Origin: Vibrio sp. SCSIO 43137
GTDB lineage: Bacteria > Pseudomonadota > Gammaproteobacteria > Enterobacterales > Vibrionaceae
Direction: 5' to 3'
Length of the DNA: 64,000 nucleotides
NCBI RefSeq assembly: GCF_028201475.1
Contig: NZ_CP116383.1
Location: 868,001 to 932,000, forward strand
How positions within the stretch are numbered: position 1 is the stretch's first letter; the number at the start of each line of letters is the position of its first letter. The notes beneath the pieces were generated by a model. That model was not told the origin of the DNA. It did not search any database and was given only the letters and a program-made list of their open reading frames with translations. Below are positions 19,990-29,881 of the stretch, one piece after another. The position numbers and the translations under genes are program-made.

Positions 19990-20916
19990 TTATTTTATCG
20001 AGTAATTAGTGTTGTGGAACAGGTTGCTAAGGGCCGGCTCCAGCCTTGAGTAGTTAAAGTGAAAACCGAGTTCAGTCAGGCGTTTGGGCTTAGAGTGAAT
20101 ACTGTCAAACAGCAGGCAACTGGCTTCACCCATGGCTAAGGTGAACAGCCATTTGGGTGTCACCATAAACAGAGGCCGGCGCAGGGTTCTGGCTAAAGTG
20201 CGGCTGAAATGTTTATTGGTAACCGGGTGAGGCGCATTGAAGTTGAAATGCCCTTTGGCATGAGGAGTTTCAAGCAGATAGACAATACCCCGCACCATAT
20301 CCTGAATATGAATCCATGGCATAAACTGATCGCCTTTACCCAGAACAGAGCCCATTCCAAACTGAAATGGCGGTAACATGGCTTTTAGTGCGCCCCCCTG
20401 AAGCCCCAGAACCAGTCCGGTTCTCAGCATACAGACACGGGTTTTATCGGATTCAGCTTTAATAGCGATTGATTCCCAGGCGGAACAGACGTGGTGGGTA
20501 AAGCCTTCGTGATAAACATGCAGCGATTCATCAAACGGGTGCTGCTGCTGATCGCCGTAATAACCCACGGCAGAACCACTGATAAACACTTCCGGTGGCT
20601 CGGTACTGGCGTGAATAAGCTCCACCAGTTTTTCTGTTATCCCCCAGCGGCTCTGACAGATTTTCTTTTTCTGCTTGTTGCTCCAGCGCTTTCCGGCGAT
20701 GGGTTCACCAGCCAGATTAATAATGGCATCAAATTGATTGAAGTCCTGATAATCATCCAGACTGTCGATATAGGTGATGTTTCTTAGATCGGTATGATAA
20801 AGCTTCTTTTTTGCCGCTGATATATCCCTTGTCAGTAGCACTATCTGATGCGTACTCAGGTATTTAACCAACTCAGAACCTACAAAGCCTGTCCCGCCAG
20901 TCAGCAGAATCTGCAT
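19990..20916 (-). CDS. yfcH: TIGR01777-family NAD-dependent epimerase/dehydratase YfcH
   Basis: 308-residue Rossmann-fold protein related to sugar nucleotide epimerases. TGGTGFVG (residues 6-13) binds the dinucleotide, INLAGEPIAGKRW is the family hallmark, and SGSAVGYYG contains the catalytic Ser and Tyr region. A C-terminal DUF1731 domain follows (about 255-305, ending with a family-typical LGFHFNYS-like stretch). Its physiological substrate is unknown. It is first in the operon with the ybbO-like gene, and its ATG at 20916 has an AGGAGGTAT ribosome binding site. Confidence 0.92.
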   Translation of the reverse strand: MQILLTGGTGFVGSELVKYLSTHQIVLLTRDISAAKKKLYHTDLRNITYIDSLDDYQDFNQFDAIINLAGEPIAGKRWSNKQKKKICQSRWGITEKLVELIHASTEPPEVFISGSAVGYYGDQQQHPFDESLHVYHEGFTHHVCSAWESIAIKAESDKTRVCMLRTGLVLGLQGGALKAMLPPFQFGMGSVLGKGDQFMPWIHIQDMVRGIVYLLETPHAKGHFNFNAPHPVTNKHFSRTLARTLRRPLFMVTPKWLFTLAMGEASCLLFDSIHSKPKRLTELGFHFNYSRLEPALSNLFHNTNYSIK

Positions 20917-21059
20917 GATACCTCCTTGTATAAAAGGCTTAACTTTAACCCTGTTAAACGACTTTTGTTCACTATGTACCTTCTGTGGTAAGTAACTATC
21001 AGTATAGTCTCTGATTAGTAGAATAAATAGTTGCTGATAACCCTATAAAATGTCTGGTA

Positions 21060-21091
21060 ACACGGGGAACCGAAGAGGAAACGTGTCGGTT
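21060..21091 (+). other. Interleaved inverted repeats (possible pseudoknot) ahead of the DUF1538 operon
   Basis: ACACG (21060-21064) can pair with CGTGT (21082-21086), and AACCG (21068-21072) with CGGTT (21087-21091). Because the arms interleave, both can form only as a pseudoknot-like fold, or they alternate. The element lies about 120 bp before the start of the DUF1538 operon. No known riboswitch consensus was recognised. Confidence 0.35.
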
Positions 21092-21209
21092 GTACAGGTT
21101 ATGCTAATTTAAGATGTTAAATATCTCATTTTTGTAAAAAAGCGCGGAATTCAGTCACTGTATTTCATATAGTTACTGATAACAATACGAAATATTTCAG
21201 GGAGAGAGA

Positions 21210-21944
21210 ATGAAAGCGTTAGTTGCTTTATTTAAAGCAATGTTAGGAAGTCTGCGTGATCTGCTTCCTATTGTGTTCGTGATTGGATTTTTCCAGTTAG
21301 TCGTTCTGCAGGAGCCCTTACCAAATATACTGCCAATCTTGTTCGGGCTGATTTTAGTCGTGCTCGGTTTAACCTTTTTTGTATTTGGTCTGGAGATGGG
21401 GCTGTTCCCTATCGGTGAGTCTATGGCTCACGCCTTTGCCCGTAAAGGCAGCATCTTCTGGCTTATCTTGTTTGCATTCTGTCTGGGGTTCGGAACCACC
21501 ATAGCAGAACCCGCGCTGACCGCCGTCTCCGCTGAAGCAGCACAAGTTGCCGCTGAAGGCGGTATGATTCCCCATACTGAAGATGAAATGTCCGGCTATG
21601 CAAACGGCCTGCGTTTTACTGTTGCCTTGTCTGTCGGCATCGCTATTGTGCTGGGGGTGGTACGTATTATTAAAGGGTGGCCGATTCATATTATGATCAT
21701 CGGCGGCTATGTCGGTGTGGTTATCCTGACATGGTTTGCTCCTGAGAATATTATTGGTATCGCCTATGATTCAGGCGGGGTAACGACTTCCACCATTACT
21801 GTGCCACTGGTAACCGCTCTTGGTGTCGGGCTGGCTTCTGCCATTAAAGGACGAAATCCTATGCTGGACGGGTTTGGTCTGATCGCTTTTGCCTCCCTGC
21901 TGCCAATGATGTTCGTGATGATATACGGGATGGTGTTGACATGA
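21210..21944 (+). CDS. DUF1538 membrane protein (UmpA-like cation antiporter subunit)
   Basis: 244-residue polytopic membrane protein of the DUF1538 family with about six hydrophobic spans and the family signatures [23 protein letters not shown] and [20 protein letters not shown] pair of DUF1538 proteins from Halomonas (UmpA/UmpB) has been reported to work together as a Na+(Li+,K+)/H+ antiporter; the same pairing is seen here. Translation is coupled to the next gene by an ATGA overlap. The start has a GGGAGAGAGA ribosome binding site. The PII-like and CBS genes that follow imply nucleotide- or energy-dependent control. Confidence 0.9.
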   Translation: MKALVALFKAMLGSLRDLLPIVFVIGFFQLVVLQEPLPNILPILFGLILVVLGLTFFVFGLEMGLFPIGESMAHAFARKGSIFWLILFAFCLGFGTTIAEPALTAVSAEAAQVAAEGGMIPHTEDEMSGYANGLRFTVALSVGIAIVLGVVRIIKGWPIHIMIIGGYVGVVILTWFAPENIIGIAYDSGGVTTSTITVPLVTALGVGLASAIKGRNPMLDGFGLIAFASLLPMMFVMIYGMVLT

Positions 21945-22735
21945 TTAGTCCTGCTATTTTTATTGATACCTTTATCTCGACTGTCAAAGATGTGCTGCCA
22001 ATTGCCACCATTATTTTTGGCTTCCAGATTGCTATTTTACGAAAACCGGTCGCCAACCTGCCTACGGTAATTCTCGGCTTTTTCTACGTGATACTGGGGT
22101 TATCACTATTCCTGATAGGGCTTGATCTGGCACTGTTCCCGTTAGGCGAGACCATGGCTCAGCAGCTTACTGCGCCGGATTTTCTTTACTCATTTAAGGA
22201 TAGCCTGACCGAGTCACTGAGCTGGATCGATTACTATTGGGTTTATCTGTTTGCTTTTGCCATAGGGTTTAGTACCACCATCGCAGAACCTTCCCTTATT
22301 GCGGTGGCGATTAAGGCGAATCAGGTTTCCGGTGGCGCAATCAGTGTAAACGGGTTGCGAATAGCCGTAGCAATCGGTGTGGCCGTCGGGATCTCACTTG
22401 GTAGCTACCGGATTGTGGTGGGAGACCCGATTCACTATTACATTATTGTCGGATATATCGTGGTGGTGATTCAGACCTATTTCGCGCCTAAGCTGATCGT
22501 GCCTCTGGCTTACGATTCAGGAGGAGTAACGACCTCGACTGTGACTGTACCTCTGGTTACGGCACTGGGGCTTGGTCTGGCCTCTACGGTTCCGGGACGA
22601 AACCCCATGATAGATGGATTTGGCTTAATCGCCTTTGCCAGTTTATTCCCAATCATTTCAGTGATGGCGTACGCTCAGATTACGCAATGGTTGAACTCAA
22701 AATCAAAATCGAAGGAGAGCGAGAATGCGCTTTAA
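21941..22735 (+). CDS. DUF1538 membrane protein (UmpB-like cation antiporter subunit)
   Basis: 264-residue paralogue of the preceding protein, with the same motifs in the same order ([43 protein letters not shown]). The acidic Glu in the AEP motif and the Asp in the DSGGVTT motif are conserved in both subunits and are candidates for cation or proton binding. It starts inside the end of the first gene (ATGA) and overlaps the next by 11 bp, so the four genes are probably translated together. It is most likely the partner subunit of a heteromeric antiporter. Confidence 0.9.
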   Translation: MISPAIFIDTFISTVKDVLPIATIIFGFQIAILRKPVANLPTVILGFFYVILGLSLFLIGLDLALFPLGETMAQQLTAPDFLYSFKDSLTESLSWIDYYWVYLFAFAIGFSTTIAEPSLIAVAIKANQVSGGAISVNGLRIAVAIGVAVGISLGSYRIVVGDPIHYYIIVGYIVVVIQTYFAPKLIVPLAYDSGGVTTSTVTVPLVTALGLGLASTVPGRNPMIDGFGLIAFASLFPIISVMAYAQITQWLNSKSKSKESENAL

Positions 22736-23075
22736 ACTTCTTATAGCCTTTGTTGAAGATACAAAGACAGATGCCGTACTGGACGCTGCCCGCTCAGCCG
22801 GAGCAACTGGTGCAACGGTCATTAATAACGCCAGAGGGGAAGGTCTTAACCAGAAAACCACCTTCTTCGGTTTAACCCTTGAAGTACAGCGTGATGTAGT
22901 GCTGTTTGTGGTAGAGGAACATTTGTCCAGACAGATACTGGAGACCATCAATGAGGTTGGTGAATTTGATGATCAGTCAGGGCAGGGTATTGCAATTCAG
23001 ATAGATATAGAAGATGCCGTTGGTGTTGCGCATCAGGTCGAAACATTAACTAAAGTGGTAGAGGAAGAGTTATGA
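22725..23075 (+). CDS. PII-like signalling protein of the DUF1538 operon
   Basis: 116-residue protein with a ferredoxin-like PII fold: [20 protein letters not shown] start, an ATGATVINNARGEG segment at the T-loop position, and a C-terminal GQGIAIQIDIEDAVGV strand. The sequence differs from GlnB/GlnK (no T-loop tyrosine for uridylylation), so it is a PII-like protein of the kind often encoded next to transporters, which sense adenine nucleotides or bicarbonate. By position it probably gates the DUF1538 antiporter. It overlaps its neighbours on both sides (11 and 4 bp). Confidence 0.85.
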   Translation: MRFKLLIAFVEDTKTDAVLDAARSAGATGATVINNARGEGLNQKTTFFGLTLEVQRDVVLFVVEEHLSRQILETINEVGEFDDQSGQGIAIQIDIEDAVGVAHQVETLTKVVEEEL

Positions 23076-23473
23076 GCCAACAGAGTATAATCCGCGTCCG
23101 TGACGTTATGGCAAATTCCTATGTGATGGTAGATGGATTAACCACCGTTGAGGAAGGAATCAAACTGGCGCGTGAGCATGTGGTGAAAGCCCTTGTCGTT
23201 AATAAACGTAATGAAGACGACGAGTACGGTATTGTTCTGATGAATGATATTGCCAAAAAAGTGCTGGCGAAAAACCGCTCCAGTGAGCGAACCAATATTT
23301 ACGAAATTATGACTAAACCTGCTTTGACTGTAAGCCCGGACATGAATGTGAAGTACTGTGCCCGGCTGTTTGAACGCTTTGGTGTCAGCCGTGCTCCTGT
23401 AGTGGAAGACGGCAAAATTATCGGTATGGTGAGTTACAACAATATTGTTGTAAACGGAATGGCCCTGCTGTAA
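23072..23473 (+). CDS. CBS-domain pair protein
   Basis: 133 residues made up of two CBS motifs (about 8-65 and 75-130; RVRDVMANSYVMVDG and EIMTKPALTVSPDMNVKYCA), which bind adenine nucleotides as a Bateman module. It is the last gene of the DUF1538-DUF1538-PII-CBS operon, overlapping the PII-like gene by 4 bp (ATGA). Together with the PII-like protein it suggests the transporter is tuned by energy charge or a nucleotide second messenger. No enzymatic domain is attached. Confidence 0.9.
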   Translation: MSQQSIIRVRDVMANSYVMVDGLTTVEEGIKLAREHVVKALVVNKRNEDDEYGIVLMNDIAKKVLAKNRSSERTNIYEIMTKPALTVSPDMNVKYCARLFERFGVSRAPVVEDGKIIGMVSYNNIVVNGMALL

Positions 23474-23499
23474 CCGGTTCAGATTGCTTTCACACTAAC

Positions 23500-23546
23500 G
23501 CTCAATCCTGTTGTCCGGCTTGATTTGCCTTCAATCAGGATTGAGC
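23500..23546. repeat. 11-bp inverted repeat between the CBS gene and yfcE
   Basis: GCTCAATCCTG (23500-23510) and CAGGATTGAGC (23536-23546) with a 25-nt spacer, 26 bp past the CBS stop. No T run follows, so it is a possible Rho-independent-like or mRNA-stabilising hairpin rather than a clear terminator. Confidence 0.5.
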
Positions 23547-23597
23547 TGCCCTTCCCCTTGGATGTACAATCAGCAAAAGCGAAATAAGTGAGGATAT

Positions 23598-24152
23598 ATG
23601 AAGCTATTTTTTGCCTCTGATTTACATGGTTCTCTTCCCGCAACAGAACAAGTGCTGGAAAAATTCCGTAGTTCCGGTGCTGAGCACTTGGTTCTGCTGG
23701 GGGACATTCTTAATCACGGCCCGAGAAATCCGGTTCCTGAAGGTTATCAGCCTGCGCAAGTTGCTGAGTTGCTGAACCAGTATGCCGAACAGATCATTGC
23801 GGTACGTGGCAACTGTGACAGCGAAGTGGATCAGATGTTGCTTAGCTTTCCAATGATGGAAAGTTACTCATGGGTATTGATGGAGAGTGGTCAGCGACTG
23901 TTTCTGACCCATGGTCACCTTTACAACAGTGATAACCGGCCTGTATTGAAGCGGGGAGATGTGATTGCCCATGGTCATACTCATATCCCTTGTGCTGAGT
24001 TAAAGGGCAAACAGTATATCTATAACCCCGGATCGGTAACCTTTCCTAAAGGGGGATTCCCTGCCAGTTATGGTACGCTGAACGGAAGTCAGCTGGAGGT
24101 CATCAGCTTCTCCGGTGAAGTTATTGCCTCGGTACGAATAGAAACCGTCTGA
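23598..24152 (+). CDS. yfcE: Metallophosphoesterase YfcE
   Basis: 184-residue metal-dependent phosphodiesterase. The metal ligands are visible in order: SDLHGS (Asp8, His10), [22 protein letters not shown] and GHTHIP. E. coli YfcE hydrolyses artificial phosphodiesters with Mn2+; the natural substrate is unknown. Size matches the family (184 in E. coli). The ATG at 23598 follows GTGAGGATAT, a good ribosome binding site. It stands alone, with a weak hairpin after it and htpG downstream under its own promoter. Confidence 0.94.
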   Translation: MKLFFASDLHGSLPATEQVLEKFRSSGAEHLVLLGDILNHGPRNPVPEGYQPAQVAELLNQYAEQIIAVRGNCDSEVDQMLLSFPMMESYSWVLMESGQRLFLTHGHLYNSDNRPVLKRGDVIAHGHTHIPCAELKGKQYIYNPGSVTFPKGGFPASYGTLNGSQLEVISFSGEVIASVRIETV

Positions 24153-24157
24153 TAAAC

Positions 24158-24180
24158 AGGGGAGCCACTGTACGGCTCCT
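24158..24180 (+). terminator. Weak terminator-like hairpin after yfcE
   Basis: GGAGCC (24161-24166) pairs with GGCTCC (24174-24179), followed by TCTTCTCTT. The short stem and C-interrupted tail make termination partial at best. Confidence 0.45.
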
Positions 24181-24311
24181 CTTCTCTTAACTCACTCTCT
24201 TTGCACCTCACGCACCTATGCTGATCTCTACATCTCAGCCGGAAAATGCTGTCATAGTACGGCGTTTGGTTCTCAAAAACGTAAGCTGATCAATTTTTTC
24301 TCTGTTATAGC

Positions 24312-24339
24312 CTTGAAATCACGCTTGTCACCCTTATTT
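24312..24339 (+). promoter_or_regulatory. Sigma-32 heat-shock promoter of htpG
   Basis: CTTGAAA (24312-24318), a 12-bp spacer, and CCCTTATTT (24331-24339), close to the CTTGAAA / CCCCATnT consensus for the heat-shock sigma factor. It lies about 75 bp upstream of the chosen htpG start, in line with htpG being a heat-shock gene. Confidence 0.75.
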
Positions 24340-24414
24340 ATATCCAACAGAAAAGGGCGATTGTTTATGCCCAAGCAGAGTATTCTGCCGGAACCAAAAT
24401 CTCATGGAGTTAAA

Positions 24415-26319
24415 ATGAGCGAGACAACTACAGCAAATAAAGAAACTCGTGGCTTTCAGTCTGAAGTAAAACAACTACTTCACTTAATGATCCACTCACT
24501 TTACTCAAACAAAGAAATTTTCCTGCGCGAGCTGATCTCTAACGCATCGGATGCGTCTGATAAGCTGCGTTTTCAGGCTCTGTCTAATGCTGAACTCTAT
24601 CAGGGTGATGCTGATCTGGGTGTGAAGCTGTCGTTTGATGCAGAAGCGAAAACGCTGACCGTATCCGATAACGGTATTGGTATGAGCCGTGACGATGTTA
24701 TTGAGCATCTGGGTACTATCGCGAAGTCAGGTACTGCTGAGTTCTTCTCAAAACTATCTGAAGATCAGAGCAAAGATTCACAACTGATTGGTCAGTTTGG
24801 TGTTGGTTTCTACTCTGCGTTTATTGTTGCAGACGCAGTAACAGTACGTACCCGTGCTGCTGGTCTGGGTGCCGATGAAGCTGTTCAGTGGCACTCTTCC
24901 GGTGAAGGTGAATACACCATTGAGTCCATCACTAAAGAGAGCCGCGGAACTGATATCATTCTTCATATGCGTGAAGAGGGTGAAGAGTTTCTGTCCGAGT
25001 GGCGTCTGCGTGATGTCATCAGCAAGTACTCTGACCATATTGGCATTCCTGTTTCCATCTGGACGAAAGAGAAAGATGAAGAAGGCAATGAGAAAGAGGA
25101 AGGCAAGTGGGAGCAAATCAACAAGGCTCAGGCTCTGTGGACGCGCAACAAATCTGATATCTCTGAAGAAGAGTATAAAGAGTTCTATAAGCATGTTTCC
25201 CATGACTTTGCTGATCCGCTACTTTGGAGCCATAACCGCGTAGAAGGTAAGAACGACTACACCAGTCTGCTTTACATCCCGGCGAAAGCACCATGGGATA
25301 TGATGAACCGCGATCATAAGAGCGGCCTGAAACTTTACGTTCAGCGCGTATTTATTATGGATGACGCTGAGCAGTTTATGCCTACTTACCTGCGCTTTGT
25401 GCGTGGCCTGATAGATTCCAATGATCTGCCACTGAACGTTTCCCGTGAAATTCTTCAGGACAACAAGGTTACTCAGTCTCTACGTAATGCTTGTAGTAAG
25501 CGTGTACTTACTATGCTTGAGCGTATGGCTAAGAATGATGAAGAGAAATATCTGTCATTCTGGAAAGAGTTTGGTCAGGTGCTGAAAGAAGGTCCTGCTG
25601 AAGATTTCTCAAACAAAGAGAAGATTGCCGGCCTGATGCGTTTTGCATCGACAGAGTCAGACACTTCAGAGCAGACAGTTTCTCTGGCTTCTTATGTTGA
25701 GCGCATGAAAGAAGAGCAGGATAAGATTTTCTACCTGACTGCAGACAGCTATGCGGCAGCGAAAAACAGCCCTCACCTTGAGCAGTTTAAGGCAAAAGGC
25801 ATTGAAGTTATTCTGATGTACGATCGTATTGATGAGTGGCTGATGAACTACCTTACTGAGTTCGATGGTAAGCAGTTCCAGTCAATTACTAAAGCGGGCC
25901 TTGATCTGAGCAAGTTTGAAGACGATGCAGATAAAGAGAAGCAGAAAGAGACGGAAGAAGAGTTTAAGTCTGTTGTTGAGCGCACACAAACCTATCTGGG
26001 TGACCGTGTGAAAGAGGTTCGTACAACCTTTAAGCTTGCCTCTACCCCTGCCGTTGTTGTGACCGATGATTTCGAAATGGGTACTCAGATGGCTAAGTTG
26101 CTGGAAGCGGCTGGTCAGGATGTTCCTGAAGTGAAGTACATCTTCGAGATTAACCCTGAGCATGAGCTTGTGAAGCGTATGGCGGATGAAGCAGATGAAG
26201 AAGCATTCGGTCGCTGGGTTGAGCTGTTGCTTGGTCAGGCAATGCTGGCAGAACGTGGCTCAATGGAAGATCCTAGCCAGTTCCTGGGCGCAATTAACTC
26301 GCTTTTGACTAAGGTGTAA
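24415..26319 (+). CDS. htpG: Chaperone HtpG (bacterial Hsp90)
   Basis: 634-residue ATP-dependent homodimeric chaperone in the cytoplasm. The N-terminal GHKL ATPase domain shows [20 protein letters not shown] and [11 protein letters not shown]; a middle domain with the catalytic-loop Arg ([11 protein letters not shown]) and a C-terminal dimerisation domain follow. I chose ATG 24415 ([17 protein letters not shown]), matching the usual N-terminus, with GGAG six bases upstream. The same frame is open further upstream to a TTG at 24313, but that lies within the sigma-32 promoter and is rejected. Transcribed alone, with adk downstream after a 283-bp gap. Confidence 0.96.
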   Translation: MSETTTANKETRGFQSEVKQLLHLMIHSLYSNKEIFLRELISNASDASDKLRFQALSNAELYQGDADLGVKLSFDAEAKTLTVSDNGIGMSRDDVIEHLGTIAKSGTAEFFSKLSEDQSKDSQLIGQFGVGFYSAFIVADAVTVRTRAAGLGADEAVQWHSSGEGEYTIESITKESRGTDIILHMREEGEEFLSEWRLRDVISKYSDHIGIPVSIWTKEKDEEGNEKEEGKWEQINKAQALWTRNKSDISEEEYKEFYKHVSHDFADPLLWSHNRVEGKNDYTSLLYIPAKAPWDMMNRDHKSGLKLYVQRVFIMDDAEQFMPTYLRFVRGLIDSNDLPLNVSREILQDNKVTQSLRNACSKRVLTMLERMAKNDEEKYLSFWKEFGQVLKEGPAEDFSNKEKIAGLMRFASTESDTSEQTVSLASYVERMKEEQDKIFYLTADSYAAAKNSPHLEQFKAKGIEVILMYDRIDEWLMNYLTEFDGKQFQSITKAGLDLSKFEDDADKEKQKETEEEFKSVVERTQTYLGDRVKEVRTTFKLASTPAVVVTDDFEMGTQMAKLLEAAGQDVPEVKYIFEINPEHELVKRMADEADEEAFGRWVELLLGQAMLAERGSMEDPSQFLGAINSLLTKV

Positions 26320-26347
26320 TAACCTTAAGTCGCTAAATTAAGCTAAA

Positions 26348-26425
26348 AAGCACCATTTTGTTGCTATCTTGCAGTATCTTTAAGGTTTATTAAGGTATTT
26401 GCATAATTAGTGATAAATGGTGCTT
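26348..26425. repeat. 11-bp inverted repeat with 56-nt spacer between htpG and adk
   Basis: AAGCACCATTT (26348-26358) and AAATGGTGCTT (26415-26425), the second followed by CTTTAG. It could form a long-looped htpG terminator, but such a loop is unusual and the spacer may fold on its own. Confidence 0.5.
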
Positions 26426-26518
26426 CTTTAGTCTTAATCTGCACAATCCCCGCTAAAAGTGTGGTAAACTCTCAACCCTGAATGTGAGTTTTAAAATTTT
26501 TTTGAAAGTTTAATCTAA

Positions 26519-27247
<729 letters not shown>

Positions 27248-27273
27248 TAGTCAGTAGCACTTATGCTGAAAGA

Positions 27274-27287
27274 CCCGGCCTTATAAG
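27274..27287 (+). terminator. Left half of the adk terminator, split by the IS element
   Basis: CCCGGC (27274-27279) is the 5' arm. The matching GCCGGG-TTTTTT is now at 28729-28740, beyond the IS. Removing the IS and one 9-bp target copy restores CCCGGC-CTTATAA-GCCGGG-TTTTTT, a complete intrinsic terminator. Confidence 0.85.
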
Positions 27288-27290
27288 CCT

Positions 27291-27323
27291 AATGCCAGTC
27301 AGTTAAGCTGACTGGCATTTTTT
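27291..27323 (+). terminator. Terminator carried at the IS4-family element's left end
   Basis: AATGCCAGTCAG (27291-27302), loop TTAAG, CTGACTGGCATT (27308-27319), then T to 27323. A perfect 12-bp stem with a T run, facing transcription that enters from adk. The same structure is at 62079-62111 in the second copy. Confidence 0.88.
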
Positions 27324-28625
27324 GTAAGGGTACTTTTTAGGTTTTTTCCTCATCACTCGAGGATACTTTCTATCTGGTACCTTGTCTGGCAATTCAAACA
27401 TTCTTAACGTTTCCAGAAGCGTAGCATAGTGCTTCGGAAGGTTACCCGGACTACTGATCGGTATAGTAGTTAGATAAACCATTACATGTCTCGCGCAGTG
27501 AGAGAAACTTAACCTATTTGGATTAACATCATCCATGCCTGAAGCAGCTTCGATCATCGCTATACGAACCAAATTGTAGGCAACAAGTACTCCCCATAGC
27601 TCTTGCCGAACCATGTCTGGCTTTCGACTTCTTAGTGTGTGGGCAGACAATAAAAGGGTTTGTTTTATTTCTCGATAGCCAAGCTCAATTTCCCAACGCT
27701 GTTGGTAAAGCTCTACCAGCTCGTTATATTGATATTTCAGCGGATCTGTCAGCGAGCTTAAAACACGATACTCCTGACCATCAATGGTATAACTTGTTAA
27801 TCTTACGATTAATTCTTCATTTAAGTCAGAGAACTTTTTCGTGCCTGAGGAGATGTTTTGATTGATACCAGCCTGTCTCTTTTTCCGAGTTTATGCACTT
27901 CAGTGTAAACAAGGTCCTTTTTAGCCGGTATCATCCAGTGCCTTTCTGTTCCCGCCTGAGACCAGCTATTTAACAGGCCAAGTGAATAGTAACCTCTGTC
28001 AAATAGGGTTAGTGAGAATATCAGGTGCGTGTTCAATCAGCCTTTCGGCAAGAGTCATTTCGCCAATCTTTCTGGCATCGAAGGCACTGTCCAAAAGCAG
28101 ATGACTTGATAGCTCCATCAAGCAGCACATGCGCACCTGAGGGTAACTGTTTTCCCCTTGTTTATTGCTATCGGAGCCGAAGAAGTCCCGGTTTTCGGCA
28201 TTGTCATGGGTACGAAAAACGACACCGTCCACTGCAAGCAGGTTAAGTCCATGCCACACTTCAAACTTTTGCTTATTAAAGTGATGAGCAGCCAGAGCCT
28301 GAAATGTTTCCTGCATGGCTTCCACACCTAGCCTCTGCCGGGCTTGAACTAATGCGCTTGGTGCAACTAAATGACGTTTTCCAGGCAAAGATACATCAAG
28401 TTTACTGGCTATATCCCAGACGGATTCTTGTCGGAATAAACCCATTCCTACAACTGACCAAACCACAGCCTCCAATGGCAAGCGACGTTTGCGTACAGTT
28501 GCAACCCCCGCTTTTTCAAATGCTTGTGCAAGCAACTCAGGAGAGAGTAGTGAGTTCAACTTGTCTAATGAAGTGAGCTCTTTTACAGAGGAAATAGTTG
28601 TATCAAGGAGGGACTGAATAGACAT
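27303..28625 (-). pseudogene. IS4-family transposase, frameshifted
   Basis: The N-terminal IS4 domain and DDE core of a 440-residue transposase (compare 62091-63413). Relative to the intact copy it has an extra base near 28011-28020 (GAGAATATC against GAGTAATC), which ends the first frame soon after HAPD, and one T missing in the T run near 27835-27839, which restores the frame for the C-terminal third. About 60 codons between are out of frame, including part of the catalytic core, so it should be inactive. One other change (His for Arg in KFEVWHGLN) is seen. It could in principle be moved in trans by the intact copy, since both ends are kept. Confidence 0.93.
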
Positions 28626-28626
28626 A

Positions 28627-28660
28627 AAAAATCCGGCATCAATTACTTGATACCGGATTT
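28627..28660 (-). promoter_or_regulatory. Hairpin just ahead of the IS4-family transposase start
   Basis: AAAATCCGGCATCAA and TTGATACCGGATTTT arms flank a TTAC loop (one mismatch). Read on the minus strand the hairpin is followed by TTTTTT and then the transposase ATG. It looks like a terminator against transcription entering from outside, or a fold that hides the ribosome binding site; such shielding is known in other IS elements. Confidence 0.6.
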
Positions 28661-28832
28661 TGAAGCCTTTTAAGGATCGTTCAACTGATCTATTAAATTT
28701 CTTAACTGATCAGCATTAGGCCTTATAAGCCGGGTTTTTTGTTGCTCCAATAACAGGATTTAAACAAACCTTTGTCAGCTTAACGGATACAGGATAAGCT
28801 AGCTCAACCTTACCAAAATCAAATGTAGCTAT

Positions 28833-29783
28833 ATGAAAAATGGGATTTTACTGGTTAATTTAGGAACACCTGACCGGCCGGACAGTGATGCAGTGAAAGC
28901 GTTTTTAGGCGAGTTTCTGCAGGACAAAAGAGTGGTCGACCTTTCGCGCTGGATCTGGTTACCTGTGTTGAAACTCATTATTCTGCCTAGACGCTCACCT
29001 AAGGTAGCAGCTTTATATAAAAGCATCTGGATGGATGAAGGCTCTCCCCTGATGGTCTACTCCCGACGTCAGGCTGATAAACTGGAAAAGTTGACGGGAG
29101 TCCCCGTTGCGCTGGGGATGACTTATGGAAATCCAAGTATTCAGTCAGGAATTGAGCAGCTGAAGCAGCAGGGAGTCGATAAGGTTACCGTATTACCACT
29201 CTATCCGCAGTACTCGGGCACCACAACCGGTGCAGTAGAAGATGCGCTTGAGAAGGCTTTGAGCCAGATTAGCCAGCCGCCACAGATTGAGCTCGTGAAC
29301 AATTATCACGATCACCCTTTGTATATCAAAGCACTGGCGGAGAAAATCCGTAGTCACTGGCAGAAGCATGGTCAGGCGGATTACCTGCTCTGTTCATTCC
29401 ACGGCATTCCTCAACGTTATGCTGATAACGGTGATATCTATCCTAAGCATTGTGAAAAAACCACTCAGCTGTTAGCAGAGGAGCTGGGGTTGTCTGATAA
29501 GCAAATGGGCATGAGTTATCAGTCGCGTTTTGGCCGTGAAGAGTGGCTAAAGCCTTACACTGATGAGACGCTTGAGCAGCTACCTAAGAAAAGTATTAAA
29601 CGGTTGGATATTATAACGCCGGCATTTTCAGCAGATTGTCTGGAAACTTTGGAAGAGATAGCACAGGAATGCAAAGAAATTTACCTGAATGCGGGTGGCG
29701 AGAGCTATCATTATATTGATTGTTTGAATGACGATGATGCTCACATTGAAATGATGGATAGGTTATGCAAGGAGTTTCTTTAA
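28833..29783 (+). CDS. hemH: Ferrochelatase
   Basis: Inserts Fe2+ into protoporphyrin IX, the last step of haem synthesis. The 316-residue protein shows the family N-terminus ([10 protein letters not shown]), the iron/porphyrin site His190 in CSFHGIP, and Glu in [14 protein letters not shown]. coli HemH is 320 residues. The ATG at 28833 lacks a strong ribosome binding site (AATGTAGCTAT upstream). It follows adk, as in many gamma-proteobacteria, but here the IS4-family copy separates them, so any read-through from adk is likely blocked. Confidence 0.96.
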   Translation: MKNGILLVNLGTPDRPDSDAVKAFLGEFLQDKRVVDLSRWIWLPVLKLIILPRRSPKVAALYKSIWMDEGSPLMVYSRRQADKLEKLTGVPVALGMTYGNPSIQSGIEQLKQQGVDKVTVLPLYPQYSGTTTGAVEDALEKALSQISQPPQIELVNNYHDHPLYIKALAEKIRSHWQKHGQADYLLCSFHGIPQRYADNGDIYPKHCEKTTQLLAEELGLSDKQMGMSYQSRFGREEWLKPYTDETLEQLPKKSIKRLDIITPAFSADCLETLEEIAQECKEIYLNAGGESYHYIDCLNDDDAHIEMMDRLCKEFL

Positions 29784-29881
29784 TCATCTCTTGATGGATT
29801 AAGCTGGCTTATTAGTAATTTCTGTTTCATCGGTATTGGAAATGTTAGCATTACGCGAATTTATTATAAAAAAACAGAGTT

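Larger units (their letters stand above)
27288..28720 (-). mobile_element. IS4-family insertion sequence, decayed copy, 1433 bp
   Basis: Ends are imperfect inverted repeats (CCTAATGCCAGTCAGTTAAG at the left; CCTAATGCTGATCAGTTAAG reading in from the right). A 9-bp direct repeat CCTTATAAG flanks it (27279-27287 and 28721-28729). It is nearly identical to the intact copy at 62076-63508, also 1433 bp, but its transposase has two compensating indels. It lies within the loop of the adk terminator. Confidence 0.95.

Noticed and set aside
24313..24414. N-terminal extension of HtpG from a TTG codon
   Set aside because: It overlaps the sigma-32 promoter and the added residues are absent from known HtpG proteins.
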